DNA from: Laguncularia racemosa
Lineage: Eukaryota > Streptophyta > Magnoliopsida > Myrtales > Combretaceae
Assembly: GCA_037954665.1 (NCBI GenBank)
Contig: JBBMOL010000422.1
Coordinates: 62,001 to 126,000 of the forward strand
DNA: 64,000 bases
Reading direction: 5' to 3'
Shown here: positions 1-9,453 of the stretch, piece after piece
Layout: the number at the start of each line of letters is the position of its first letter
How positions within the stretch are numbered: the first letter of the stretch is position 1
Position numbers and translations under genes: made by a program
The notes under the pieces: generated by a model
What the model was told of the DNA's origin: nothing
Databases searched by the model: none
What the model saw: the letters and a program-made list of their open reading frames with translations, nothing else

Positions 1-482
1 TAAGAGTTGAAATTGTGGTGAGTGCAACACTTGAAATTGTGAGTAATATCAATTTCATTTTGTTGTGATTTCTTTTCTTCTCTAGTGTGTAATATCTACG
101 GTTGAATTGAGATAGTTCTTGGTTAGATTTGGTTAAGTTTTTATGCCGAAATATTGAGTTTGTTGAGTTACTTATCATAGTGTTATTCATCAATGTTTAC
201 TCATCCTTGTTCACATGGATTACATTGTTCTATAGAGGGGAATCACAGTATTATCTTTGCTAATTATTCTTAAATTTCACGTGATAATTCAAGCTTGATT
301 AGTATATATTGAGGGAATTGATTCTTTTTGTTGGATTAGTTCATTGTTTCGTTGATTCGGATCCACTTACACCCTTTGGAATCACACAAATTCTTCAATT
401 GTTGAACTAGAATTAGGGATTGCATTTAAGGTTGGAATTTTACTCCATTTGATTGTGCTTAAAATCCCATTTAGGCACATCA
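1..482 (+). repeat. LTR of element A, 3' part (cut by window edge)
   Basis: This is the downstream part of an LTR. It ends in AGGCACATCA at 482 and is followed at once by a primer-binding site, which makes it a 5' LTR. Its U3 and TATA box lie left of the window. Its closest relative is 59811-60292, which matches along its whole length with scattered substitutions; other LTRs here are far more diverged over the same stretch. Confidence 0.85.
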
Positions 483-1561
483 TCTTTTGGTATTAGAGCT
501 TGAGGTTTAAGAGGAGGGATTTGCAATTTAAAATTGAGAAATTTAGGGTTCTTATCACCTTGATTTGAAATTGTTTATTGAAGAATTGAATTATTTCAAT
601 TGTGTTGTTGAAGTGATTTCCTTGTTGTTAATTGTTGTGGACGTGGAGTACTTACGATATTCTTTGTCTCCTTAAGTGGACTGTGATTGGTTTAAGGGAA
701 GTGAAATTTGAAGCCTAAAAGAGTGTTGTTTTGAAATTCTTGCCATATGTTATAGTGTTGTGTGTGGCAAAGTGGATATCTTATTGTAACTTCTTTGTTA
801 ATGAATTTTCCATGAAGGGAAGGGGAGTAAGAATTTTATGTCTTAGTGTTTGATTATGGAATTGGAAATATAATATTTTGTGGTGAAAAGAGAAGTGTGA
901 CCTCTGTGAATTCGGAATTGGGGAGAACAATTTGCAATTTCCAGATTTGAGTAGTGTGGAAGAATGGAAATTATTTAGTTTTCAAAAAAAACATTAAGAT
1001 TGAAGGAGTTAATGTGTGGTTTGAATTTGAAAATTACTTCTTACCAATTGTGGAAGGGTTGAAATTAGTGAAGTGGTTTAATTTTCAAATTTAAATTGCT
1101 TCCTTTTGTATAAGTTACGACTCGAAATTGTGTTTAAAGTGAAGAATTTGCAACGTGTTGTCCTTGAACTTGTCGTGAGGAAGAGTAGTGAATTGATGAA
1201 GTTTATGTTGCGAGTGGTGAGAAGAAGGTGTTACATTGTAAGTGTTGTTGTTGTTATTGTTATTGTTTAAATTTAGTACATCGTGTGTGTATTGTGTAAG
1301 TGGCAGTGTAAGTGTGTTGTACTTGAGGTGTTGTAAAGTGGTGTGAAATTGTGTTGTATTTGGGGAGGTTGTTGCACTATGACTTAAGAGGTATGTATGT
1401 GGAGTTGTATTTTTGCAAATTTAGTGAAGGGTGTATGTGTATTTTTGGCATGGTTTTGTGTGTGTTGATTAGAGAAATTGTTGCTAGTGGTGTGATTGGT
1501 GGTGGAATCATAAACAAGGGAGTTTGATGATGATCGAGTTATGCATTTGTGCTTGTGTTAA
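483..1561 (+). other. Leader of element A, first segment, with PBS
   Basis: Non-coding leader downstream of the LTR. The primer-binding site at 488-499 reads TGGTATTAGAGC, one transition from the usual initiator-Met-tRNA complement. The rest is GT-rich on this strand (repeated GTGTTGT and GTGGAAG words) with no usable reading frame. It is broken at 1561 by B: the flank GTTAA (1557-1561) reappears as GTTAC at 21059-21063. The uninterrupted version of the same junction can be read in B's own leader near 18680, which confirms that the leader continues at 21064. Confidence 0.75.
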
Positions 1562-1630
1562 TGATAGGAATCAAAATCCAACAAGACCTATCATTAGGGC
1601 AAGAACCAAAAGATTTCGAAGCTTGGCGAT
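1562..1630 (+). repeat. B first LTR, left piece
   Basis: Begins TGATAGGAATC, the standard start of this LTR family, and is interrupted after 69 bp by element C. Its last five bases GCGAT (1626-1630) are duplicated at 5421-5425. Joined with 5426-6395 it makes 1039 bp, the same length as the LTR at 6751-7789. Confidence 0.88.
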
Positions 1631-2551
1631 TGATGGGAATCAAAATCCGACAAAACCTATCATTAGGACAAAAATTGATGGATTTCGAATCTTGGCGATG
1701 AGGGCCCATTTCGAGCTGATCAACCTTGGAGTTAATTATTATCTAACCTCTTTTATCTTATTCATGAATTGTATATTCCAACAGGTATGCTTATTTGGTT
1801 TCACAAGGCGATGGATAAACTCACTAAGACTCAGCTTGTGGGTTATCTATGGACCGACCTGAACCGGCGATGAGTTGAATCGACGGATTCCATCATGAAG
1901 CTAGCCTGCCGAAGATTATTTTCTTTACTTGTAATTTATGTTTGAACCATTTATTTTGTAAGCTTTTGGGACATTTTATTTGGTTGTAATTTTGCCTTTA
2001 GGACCGGCCACCTTATAGTGGCATAGTTGTGATTTTCTTGTCATTTTAACCCTAAAGGGTGCAAGTATAAATACTTGCAAATTAGGGTTTTTGAGGAGCT
2101 TTTTGAACATTTGAGAAAACACCCCCTTTGTGCCGTGAGAGAGTGCCTCTTGCAAGCATTTGCTCTTATCAATTTCAAGAGTGAAATTGTGGCGAGTGGA
2201 CTTGAATTTGTTGTGAGTCATATCAACAAATTACAAGTTGATCCTAACTCCAAACTAGTGCGTCATATCTGGTGAGGAATTAGTTACTTTTATGTTGTTC
2301 TTGTTCTTGTGAAATTAGGGTTCTAAATTTCAGATTTGGAGTAATTCGAATTGAATTGGAATCTCATTTCATGTTCTATTGTTCATCATTGAAATCTAGC
2401 CATCGGATGTTCTTTATATCCTTTTGATTTCTCATCAATATTTCGGAATTTCTTTTGGAATTGAAGCTTTTCCTTTGTTTGTGGCGTGGATGATCATTGA
2501 CAATTCATCCCTTTTTAGTTGATTATGCTTGAACCCCCTTTAGGCACATCA
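1631..2551 (+). repeat. C 5' LTR
   Basis: Runs from TGATGGGAATC to AGGCACATCA. It has an imperfect palindrome (GCCAC...GTGGC) at 2007-2022 and the palindromic TATA region at 2061-2078. The reading frame that crosses into this family's 3' LTRs is open here from 1631 to the stop at 1862, i.e. LTR position 232. Confidence 0.93.
2061..2078 (+). promoter_or_regulatory. LTR core promoter: TATA box inside an inverted repeat
   Basis: The sequence GCAAGTATAAATACTTGC places TATAAATA between 7-bp inverted arms. Equivalent sites occur at 4931, 5792 (one arm change), 7186, 17347, 20455 (degraded), 22781, 26039, 46789, 52376, 53099 and 56826, and on the minus strand at 30783, 45447 and 59154. Conservation across subfamilies of differing LTR sequence suggests this is the Pol II core promoter; use in vivo is inferred. 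Confidence 0.65.
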
Positions 2552-3791
2552 TCTTTTGGTATCAGAGCTTAAGGTTAAGAGGAGGGATTTTTGAATTTGA
2601 GATTTTTGATCCTTATATTGTTATCTTCCTATTGCCGTGAGTTGCTTATGGTTAAGAGGAGGAATTGTTGCAATTGAGTTTTTGGAAATTGATTGTTTTA
2701 ATTTCATCTTGCTGTGAGTTACTTGAAGGTTGATGAGAAGGGTTTTGTTGATTGAAGTTTGAGAATTGAAGTTTGTCATACCATTGTTAACCGAATTGTA
2801 GGAGAGTGGAAAATTAGGAACAATTGAATGTATTTTTTTTGTTGTTGTCACCTTGATATTTACGTGATTGATCTTTGTTGAAGAGGATGAATGAAGCTTC
2901 TGATTTGAAAGAAAAGTTTGGTTATTGTCTTCATCCTTTCCGTGTGTTGTTTACGTGAGGAAGGAAGAGGAAAGTTAGTGCAATTTCGGAAGTGCAATTG
3001 TGAAGGAAGGGAATTGTGTTTGTTTTTGCATTGTTGAATTCGGAATTGTGGAGGATATTTACAATTTTCCAGATTTGATTAGTGTGTAAGAAAGGAAGTT
3101 ATTTGATTTCAAAACAAGCATTAAGAGTGAAGGAGTTAATTGTGTTTGTTTGAATTTGAAAATTTGCATCTTACCAAATGTGGAGGGGTTGCAATTAGTG
3201 AAGTGTTTGATTTTCAAATTTAATTTGCTGCCTTCTTATGTAAATTGTGGTTGATGACTTGTGTAGAAGTGGAGAAGTGCACCGTGGGTGTGTAGGTGTT
3301 TGTGTGGTGTTATTTTGTGCAAATTGGAAGTGGAAGTGTACAATTTCCAGATTTGAGTTTGCGTGGAAGAAGAGGAAATAATTTGAATTGAAACACATCC
3401 ATTTACTTCAAGTAGTTAAGAGTGGTATTGATTATATTTCATTTGAATTTGAAATTGATTCTTACCATTTGTGGCAAAGTTGCATTAAGGTTGTCACTTG
3501 TGAATTTGTTGCCGTGTATGTATGTAAGTTGCGGTGAAAGTAGAGTGTATAGTTGTTGTTGCCGTTTCTTGTTGTTGTTGCCATTTAAAGGAGCATTTTA
3601 GTTAGTTTTGTTTGTTGCTACCGTGGAAGTGAAGAGTTGCAACATATTATTGTGGCGTGAATTTAGTGTGTTGTGTGTGTAGTGTGCAAGTGGCGGAGTG
3701 AGTTGGTTTTGGCGTGAATTGTTTTGTGAAGTAAGTGTGCTACAATTACTAGACATTCCATTAGTACATCAAATAGATTGCATCCATAAAA
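2552..3791 (+). other. C leader with PBS
   Basis: The PBS at 2557-2568 is TGGTATCAGAGC, a perfect match to the plant initiator-Met-tRNA type. The remaining 1.2 kb is GT-rich non-coding leader like those of A, B and F, including repeated GTTGCCGTG words. No conserved frame was seen. Confidence 0.75.
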
Positions 3792-4558
3792 ATGTCTATT
3801 AATAGCGTGAATGGAGGAAGGAGTGATGTAGCATATAGTCGAGTTGGTGGAGGTCAGAGTCCTAATGTTGCAGGTGGGAGGACCTTAGATGAACAACTTC
3901 GGGACCTTAGAAAACTTGTTACTACATTAGCAACAAGGATTGATAGGATGACATTGCCACCACCACCAGTGGTACACCTTCAGGAGCCACCTAGAGCAAA
4001 GGGAGATTATCATGCTCTTAGAGAAGATAGAGTTGATAATTTTGGGCTTAAACCATTCCTAGAAATGGAATTTAGACCACCTAGAGGCTCAGAGTGTGCA
4101 GAGCTACAAATGCCTTCGCTTGATGATAAGGGTTCCACAGATGAAAGATGTCAAACACCATTGTGCCAACCTTTAGAGGTTTCAGAGGATAATGATCAGT
4201 TGGGTCAACCATTAGAAAGCCCTGGGGATCAACATCATATAGATGAGTCAGAAAAAGAGGAAACAAACTTGATGGAATGGGTTGAGACAGAGGAAACATC
4301 AGTAGATAATGAGTCCTTTTTTTGTTACAGAAGAAATACATCCAAGAAATGGAGGAAAGAAAACAATCATCTACTATAGTATTTCAGATATTGGGATTCT
4401 ATAGAGATACTCCTTCAGATGGATTGCTTTTGGGAAACGGAGTCTCTGTTGCATTTGAGCTACAAGATTTGAGGTCAAATCTTTTTGAGGTCCAAGGAGA
4501 TGATGGGAATCAAAATCCGACAAAACCTATCATTAGGACAAAAATTGATGGATTTTGA
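3792..4558 (+). pseudogene. C gag N-terminus fused to the C-terminal tail
   Basis: An open frame begins MSINSVNGG, matching the MSNDSVNGG gag starts of E and M, and runs through the LEEQL-like and DRMTLP segments to the PPRG...LQMPS capsid entry. It then jumps directly into the acidic CQPLE repeat module also found in B and F. The usual capsid core, zinc knuckle, protease and polymerase are missing. Near 4320 a T-run frameshift moves the frame by one; the second frame carries the EMEERKQS...FQILGF tail and crosses the 3' LTR start before a CGA-to-TGA stop at 4556. If expressed it would give a short gag-derived protein of unknown use. Confidence 0.7.
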
Positions 4559-5420
4559 ATCTTGGCGATGAGGGCCCATTTCGAGCTGATCAACCTTGGA
4601 GTTAATTATTATCTAACCTCTTTTATCTTATTCATGAATTGTATATTCCAACAGGTATGCTTATTTGGTTTCACAAGGCGATGGATAAACTCACTAAGAC
4701 TCAGCTTGTGGGTTATCTATGGACCGACCTGAACCGGCGATGAGTTGAACCGACGGATTCCATCATGAAGCTAGCCTGCCGAAGATTCTTTTCTTTACTT
4801 GTAATTTATGTTTGAACCATTTATTTTGTAAGCTTTTGGGACATTTTATTTGGTTGTAATTTTGCCTTTAGGACCGGCCACCTTATAGTGGCATAGTTGT
4901 GATTTTCTTGTCATTTTAACCCTAAAGGGTGCAAGTATAAATACTTGCAAATTAGGGTTTTTGAGGAGCTTTTTGAACATTTGAGAAAACACCCCCTTGT
5001 GCCGTGAGAGAGTGCCTCTTGCAAGCATTTGCTCTTATCAATTTCAAGAGTGAAATTGTGGTGAGTGGACTTGAATTTGTTGTGAGTCATATCAACAAAT
5101 TACAAGTTGATCCTAACTCCAAACTAGTGCGTCATATCTGGTGAGGAATTAGTTACTTTTATGTTGTTCTTGTTCTTGTGAAATTAGGGTTCTAAATTTC
5201 AGATTTAGAGTAATTCGAATTGAATTGGAATCTCAGTTCATGTTCTATTGTTCATCATTGAAATCTAGCAATCGGATGTTCTTTATATCCTTTTGATTTC
5301 TCATCAATATTTCGGAATTTCTTTTGGAATTGAAGCTTTTCCTTTGTTTGTGGCGTGGATGATCATTGACAATTCATCCCTTTTTAGTTGATTGTGCTTG
5401 AGCCCCCTTTAGGCACATCA
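4501..5420 (+). repeat. C 3' LTR
   Basis: Starts at TGATGGGAATC right after a purine tract (AAGGAGA), the likely polypurine tract, and ends CACATCA. Almost identical to the 5' copy, so insertion is comparatively recent within this cluster. The corresponding coding-frame stop is again at LTR position 232 (4730-4732). Confidence 0.93.
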
Positions 5421-5425
5421 GCGAT

Positions 5426-6395
5426 GATGGCCCATTTTGAGCAAATCGACCCTAGAATTATTCATTTACTAATCTCTTTTATCTTATTCATGTATTATAT
5501 ATTCTAACAGGCACACTTATCAGGCTTTACAGGGCGATGGACAAAATCACTAAAACTCAGCTTGTGGATTATCCATGAACCGACTTAAACCGGTAATGAG
5601 CAGGGCCGACAAATCCTATGGAACACCGGCATCTTGAAGACCAATTTCTTTTATATATTTGCCATTTTCTTGGACCATTTATGTTGTAATCATTTTGGAA
5701 CATTTTTATTTTAATTGTAATTTTCATTTGGGACCAGCCACCCTAAAAGTGGTATAGTTGTAATTTTGTGCATTTTCTAACCTTAAAGGGAGCAACTATA
5801 AATACTTGCTTAAAGTAGGGTTTGAGGAGGCCATTTTTTCATATTTGATCATACACTTTACGTGAGGGAATTAGGGTTCTTCCTAGTTCAATTTCTCTTA
5901 TCAATTTCAATCCCAAGAATTGGAATTGTGGCGAGTGCAACAAGGGGAAATTGTGAGTCATATCAATTTCTTATTGCTGTGTTTCTTTCCATCTCTAGTG
6001 AGTAATATCTAGGGTTGGATTGAAGTCTTCTTGGTCAGATTTTTTATTGCATTTGTAATCAAACTATCATTGCATAGTTGTTTGGTTTTTAGCACTTGTT
6101 AATACCATCAATTTGTAATTATACTTGTGGCGTGGAACTTCTTTGTTGTAAGGAGGATCACGGTTTGAATTTGTGTATTGTTGATTAGGATTCTCTTGGA
6201 ATTAAGTTGGTTAATTTATTTAATTGAGGATTATCATCTTTGTGGATTTCATCTCCTTGATTTATTCATTTGATTCATCATCCATCAATTAGGGTTCACG
6301 CAATTTTTACCCTTTTGAACCGGTTATTTATTTGAGAGTTGAAGTGTTCCTTTGGTTCATTTGATTGTGCTGAGACGTTGGTTTTAGGCACATCA
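5426..6395 (+). repeat. B first LTR, right piece
   Basis: Continues the LTR interrupted at 1630. TATA region at 5792-5809. Ends GGCACATCA and is followed by a PBS-like TGTTATCAGAGC at 6401-6412. Combined LTR length is 1039 bp. Confidence 0.88.
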
Positions 6396-6750
6396 TAATT
6401 TGTTATCAGAGCCTCATCACACTTGGAATTAAGATTGATCACACCATTATTTAAGAATCGGTCATAAACTTTGAGGATTTGACGCCATTGTTCATGTCAT
6501 TGGAAACTAGTTTGATTGACATTGTTTGTTTATCTTTCAAATTAGTTTTGCATGTGCTTAATCTTAGTTTTCGGTACATCATCTTTTGGTATCAGAGCTT
6601 GTGGTTTAAGAGGAGGGATTTACAATTTTGAATTTTGGAAATTTAGGGTTCATGTTCTTATATATTTAATTCCAAAATTGGGAGTAAATTGAAATTGTTG
6701 TTGTGATTTCTTGAGGTGGCGTGATTGACTTATTTGGGCCACCATTTAGA
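6396..6750 (+). other. B partial leader, first copy, with two primer-binding sites
   Basis: Contains PBS1 at 6401-6412, then about 150 bp, then a second LTR-terminus-like sequence (GGTACATCA) and PBS2 at 6587-6598, which is a perfect TGGTATCAGAGC. It matches 7790-8000 plus 12639 onward until about 6735, then diverges and runs into the next LTR. This is the short remnant between two of B's LTRs. Confidence 0.7.
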
Positions 6751-7789
6751 TGATAGGAATCAAAATCCGACAAGACCTATCATTAAGGTAAGAACCAAAG
6801 GATTTCAAATCTTGGCGATCAGGGCCCATTTTGAGCAAATCGACCCTGGAATTATTCATTTATTAACCACTTTTATCTTATTCACGTATTATATATTCCA
6901 ATAGGCACACTTATCAGGTGTTACAGGGCGAAGGACAAACTCACTAAAACTCAGCTTGTGGGTTATCCATGGATCGACCTAAATCGGTGATGAGTTGGGC
7001 CGACAAATCCTATGGAAGACCGACATCTTGAAGACCAATTTCTTTTATGTATTTGTCGTTTTCTTGGACTATTTATGTTGTAATCATTTTGGAACATTTT
7101 TATTTTGATTGTAATTTTCATTTAGGACCGGCCACCCTAAAAGTGGCATAGTTATAATTTTGTACATTTTCTAACCCTAAAGGGAGCAAGTATAAATACT
7201 TGCTTAAAGTAGGTTTTGAGGAGGCCATTTTTTCATATTTGAACTTACACCTTACGTGAGGGAATTAGGGTTCTTCCTAGTTCAATTTCACTTATCAATT
7301 TCAATCCCAAGAATTGGAATTATGGCGAGTGAAACAAGGGGAAATTGTGAGTCATATCAATTTCTTATTGTTGTGTTTCTTTTCATCTCTAGTGAGTCAT
7401 ATCTAGGGTTGGATTGAAGTCTTCTTGGTCAGATTTTTTATTGCATTTGTAATCAAACTATCATTGCATAGTTGGTTGGTTTTTAGCACTTGTTGATACC
7501 ATCAATTTGTAACTATACTTATGGCATGGAACTTCTTTGTTGTAAGGAGGATCACGATTTGAATTTGTGTATTGTTGATTAGGATTCTCTTGGAATTAAG
7601 TTAGTTAATTTATTCGATTGAGGATTATCATCTTTGTGGATTTCATCTCCTTGATTTATTCATTTGATTCATCATCCATCAATTAGAGTTCACCCAATTT
7701 TTACCCTTTTGAATCGGTTATTGATTTAAGAGTTGAAGTGTTCCATTGGTTCATTTGATTGTGCTTAGAGCTTGGTTTTAGGCACATCA
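6751..7789 (+). repeat. B second LTR
   Basis: Complete 1039-bp LTR from TGATAGGAATC to GGCACATCA, with the TATA palindrome at 7186-7203. It is followed by a PBS at 7795-7806. It lies 355 bp after the end of the previous LTR copy, too close for a functional element, so this is a tandem LTR-leader-LTR arrangement. Confidence 0.88.
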
Positions 7790-8000
7790 TAATTTGGTAT
7801 TAGAGTCTCATCATACTTAGAATTAAAATTGATCACACCATTGTTTAAGAATCGGTCTTAAACTTTGAGGATTTGACGCCATTGTTGACATGTTTGGAAA
7901 CTAGTTTGATTGACATTGTTTGTTTGTTTTTCAAATTAGTTTTGCATATGCTTAATCTTGGTTTTAAGCATATCATCTTTTGGTATCAAAGCTTGAGGTT
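7790..8000 (+). other. B leader, second copy, first piece (double PBS)
   Basis: PBS1 at 7795-7806 (TGGTATTAGAGT) and PBS2 at 7981-7992 (TGGTATCAAAGC), again 186 bp apart. Interrupted at 8000 by element D, whose target duplication AGGTT is 7996-8000 and 12639-12643. Confidence 0.75.
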
Positions 8001-8349
8001 TGATGAGATCCATGATGAGAGCCAAGCCAGAAGAAGAAATGTGGATCCTCTTGAAGTGCTGCCTAGACCGATCACAAGAAATCGAGCAAAACGATTCAAG
8101 GAAGCACTTAACAAGTTGATAAAGGTTGTCCATGAAGCCGGAAAGGATTGGACCAATCATGAAGTTGGAATGGATTGGAACAACCATGGGAAGACCCTTG
8201 CTTTTGTACAAGTTATACTGGACACGGGATGAAGAGGGCGTGTATTTTAAAGGCACGGCTATGTAGGAATCTCAAGATTGCATAGAATCATACACGGCCA
8301 GACACATGGCTAAAAGGCACGGCCATGTATTGAGTCAAGCAAATCCCTA

Positions 8350-8550
8350 GAAAGATACACGGCCAAAGTACACGGGAGTGTATGTTGCCAGAAGTTGCAC
8401 AGAAAGATATACGGCCAAAGTACACAGGTGTGTATGTTGCCAGAAGTTGCACAAAAAAGTACACGGCCAAAGTACACGAGCGTGTATGTTGCCAGAAGTT
8501 GCATAGAAAAGTACACGGCCAAAGTACACGGTTGTGTACACGGCCGTGTA
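8350..8550 (+). repeat. U3 tandem repeat, about 52-bp unit, with TACACG palindromes
   Basis: About 3.7 imperfect units built from GTACACGG...GTGTATGTTGCC and CCAGAAGTTGCAC. The array ends in TACACGGCCGTGTA (8537-8550), a perfect 14-bp palindrome. The 3' LTR (about 12087-12240) has one unit fewer. The GC-rich array stands out from its AT-rich surroundings and sits where enhancers lie in many plant LTRs; that role is inferred. Confidence 0.8.
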
Positions 8551-8638
8551 TCCCTTGTTGGCCAGCTTGTTCTGTTTCGCGTTTTTATGTCACTTAACTA
8601 AACTATGTCGTTTTGGACTTGTTTTTTACACGAATTGT

Positions 8639-8665
8639 AACCCTAGTATAAAAGCTCCTAGGGTT
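8639..8665 (+). promoter_or_regulatory. D-family LTR promoter: TATA box between telo-box-like arms
   Basis: TATAAAAG (8647-8654) is flanked by AACCCTAG (8639-8646) and its inverse CTAGGGTT (8658-8665). AACCCTA is the plant telo-box word. Related sites are at 27729-27756 (G), 34463-34490 and 40386-40413 (I). In D's 3' LTR the TATA box remains at 12333-12340 but the right arm is deleted. Confidence 0.65.
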
Positions 8666-8948
8666 TAGAACAACTTAAGAACATACATCTTTGAACATTA
8701 AACACTTTTGAGAGGCACCTCTCTTGGTTCTTCAAGAGAACCTATCGGATTGATTTCCGTAGCGTTCATCCTGACTTCAATCGGTCTTTCATCTCGATTG
8801 TGGCGTCTTCATTTTTATACCAAGGTTCTTGTCTCGCTTATAGACAATGGGTTGCGGTTTCCACTTTAGGTGTTTGGGCATCTTAGGCAACGAATTTTCC
8901 GAACGTATTGGTATTGGGTTTCATCACGGGTTGGCGTGGTTTGTATCA

Positions 8949-9453
8949 GTTTGGTATCAGAGCTTAGGTTTGTCAAAAACATCAAGTTCGGTTGAGGAAG
9001 GTAATATCAAAAACCCTAACTCCAATCATTCATATCCATTGTTAGCATTCAATTCTGCAATATTAATTGTCTTTTGATAGTGTAGTATTTACTAGTCGAT
9101 TGTAAAAAAAAAGTAAAAATCACGACCAAAAAAAAAAAGAAGGGAAAAGAAAAGAAAAGAGAAACGTGATCAAAAGCCAAAAACAGAGACAAAAAAAAAA
9201 AAATCGGATAGAAAAATAGAGGAAAATTTTACAAACCCTAGAGTTGGTTTTGAATTCTACGGAAGGACATTGGTGTAGTTCGGGTTAATTCCAAGAGAAC
9301 TGAGAAGAGGAAATTGGCGAGTGATATCATCGTTGTTTGTGAGAATACACGAGTGACTGTGTGATCATCATTTGAACGAAACACTTAAGGGAGTGTATCG
9401 TGAGGTTTGATCATATATATATTTGTGTTGTACTAATCTTTTCTGTAGGAACT
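8949..9453 (+). other. D leader with PBS
   Basis: PBS TGGTATCAGAGC at 8952-8963. The leader then has an A-rich stretch with several A-runs (about 9100-9215), matching I at 34945-35035. No frame precedes the gag start. Confidence 0.8.

Larger units (their letters stand above)
1631..5420 (+). mobile_element. Element C: short gag-remnant element with exact TSD
   Basis: A 3790-bp LTR element with nearly identical LTRs (921 and 920 bp), flanked by the exact 5-bp duplication GCGAT (1626-1630 and 5421-5425). It is inserted in an LTR of B, which is itself inside A, so this is a third nesting level. The internal part has a PBS, a leader and one short decayed coding region joining the N-terminus of gag to the C-terminal tail. 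Everything between (capsid core, protease, RT, RNase H, integrase) is absent. Confidence 0.93.
8001..8948 (+). repeat. D 5' LTR
   Basis: Runs from TGATGAGATCC to TTTGTATCA. It holds a tandem repeat in U3, a TATA box between inverted AACCCTAG/CTAGGGTT arms, and an open frame ending at LTR position 232 (8232). It is 48 bp longer than the 3' LTR, mainly through one more tandem unit. Confidence 0.93.

Noticed and set aside
8350..8550. Regularly spaced repeats resembling a CRISPR array
   Set aside because: The units are contiguous tandem repeats without unique spacers, and lie in the LTR of a plant retrotransposon.
8288..8601. Several overlapping open frames on both strands in D's U3 with repeated YFG..FCATSGNIH or ARSCTEKYTAKVH patterns
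   Set aside because: They are translations of the 52-bp tandem repeat in different frames; the unit is open in several frames by composition, and the 3' LTR copy varies in unit number.
9100..9215. A-runs in the D and I leaders as poly(A) tails of LINE or SINE insertions
   Set aside because: They occur at the same place in both D and I, downstream of the PBS, with no flanking duplication; they are part of the family's leader.
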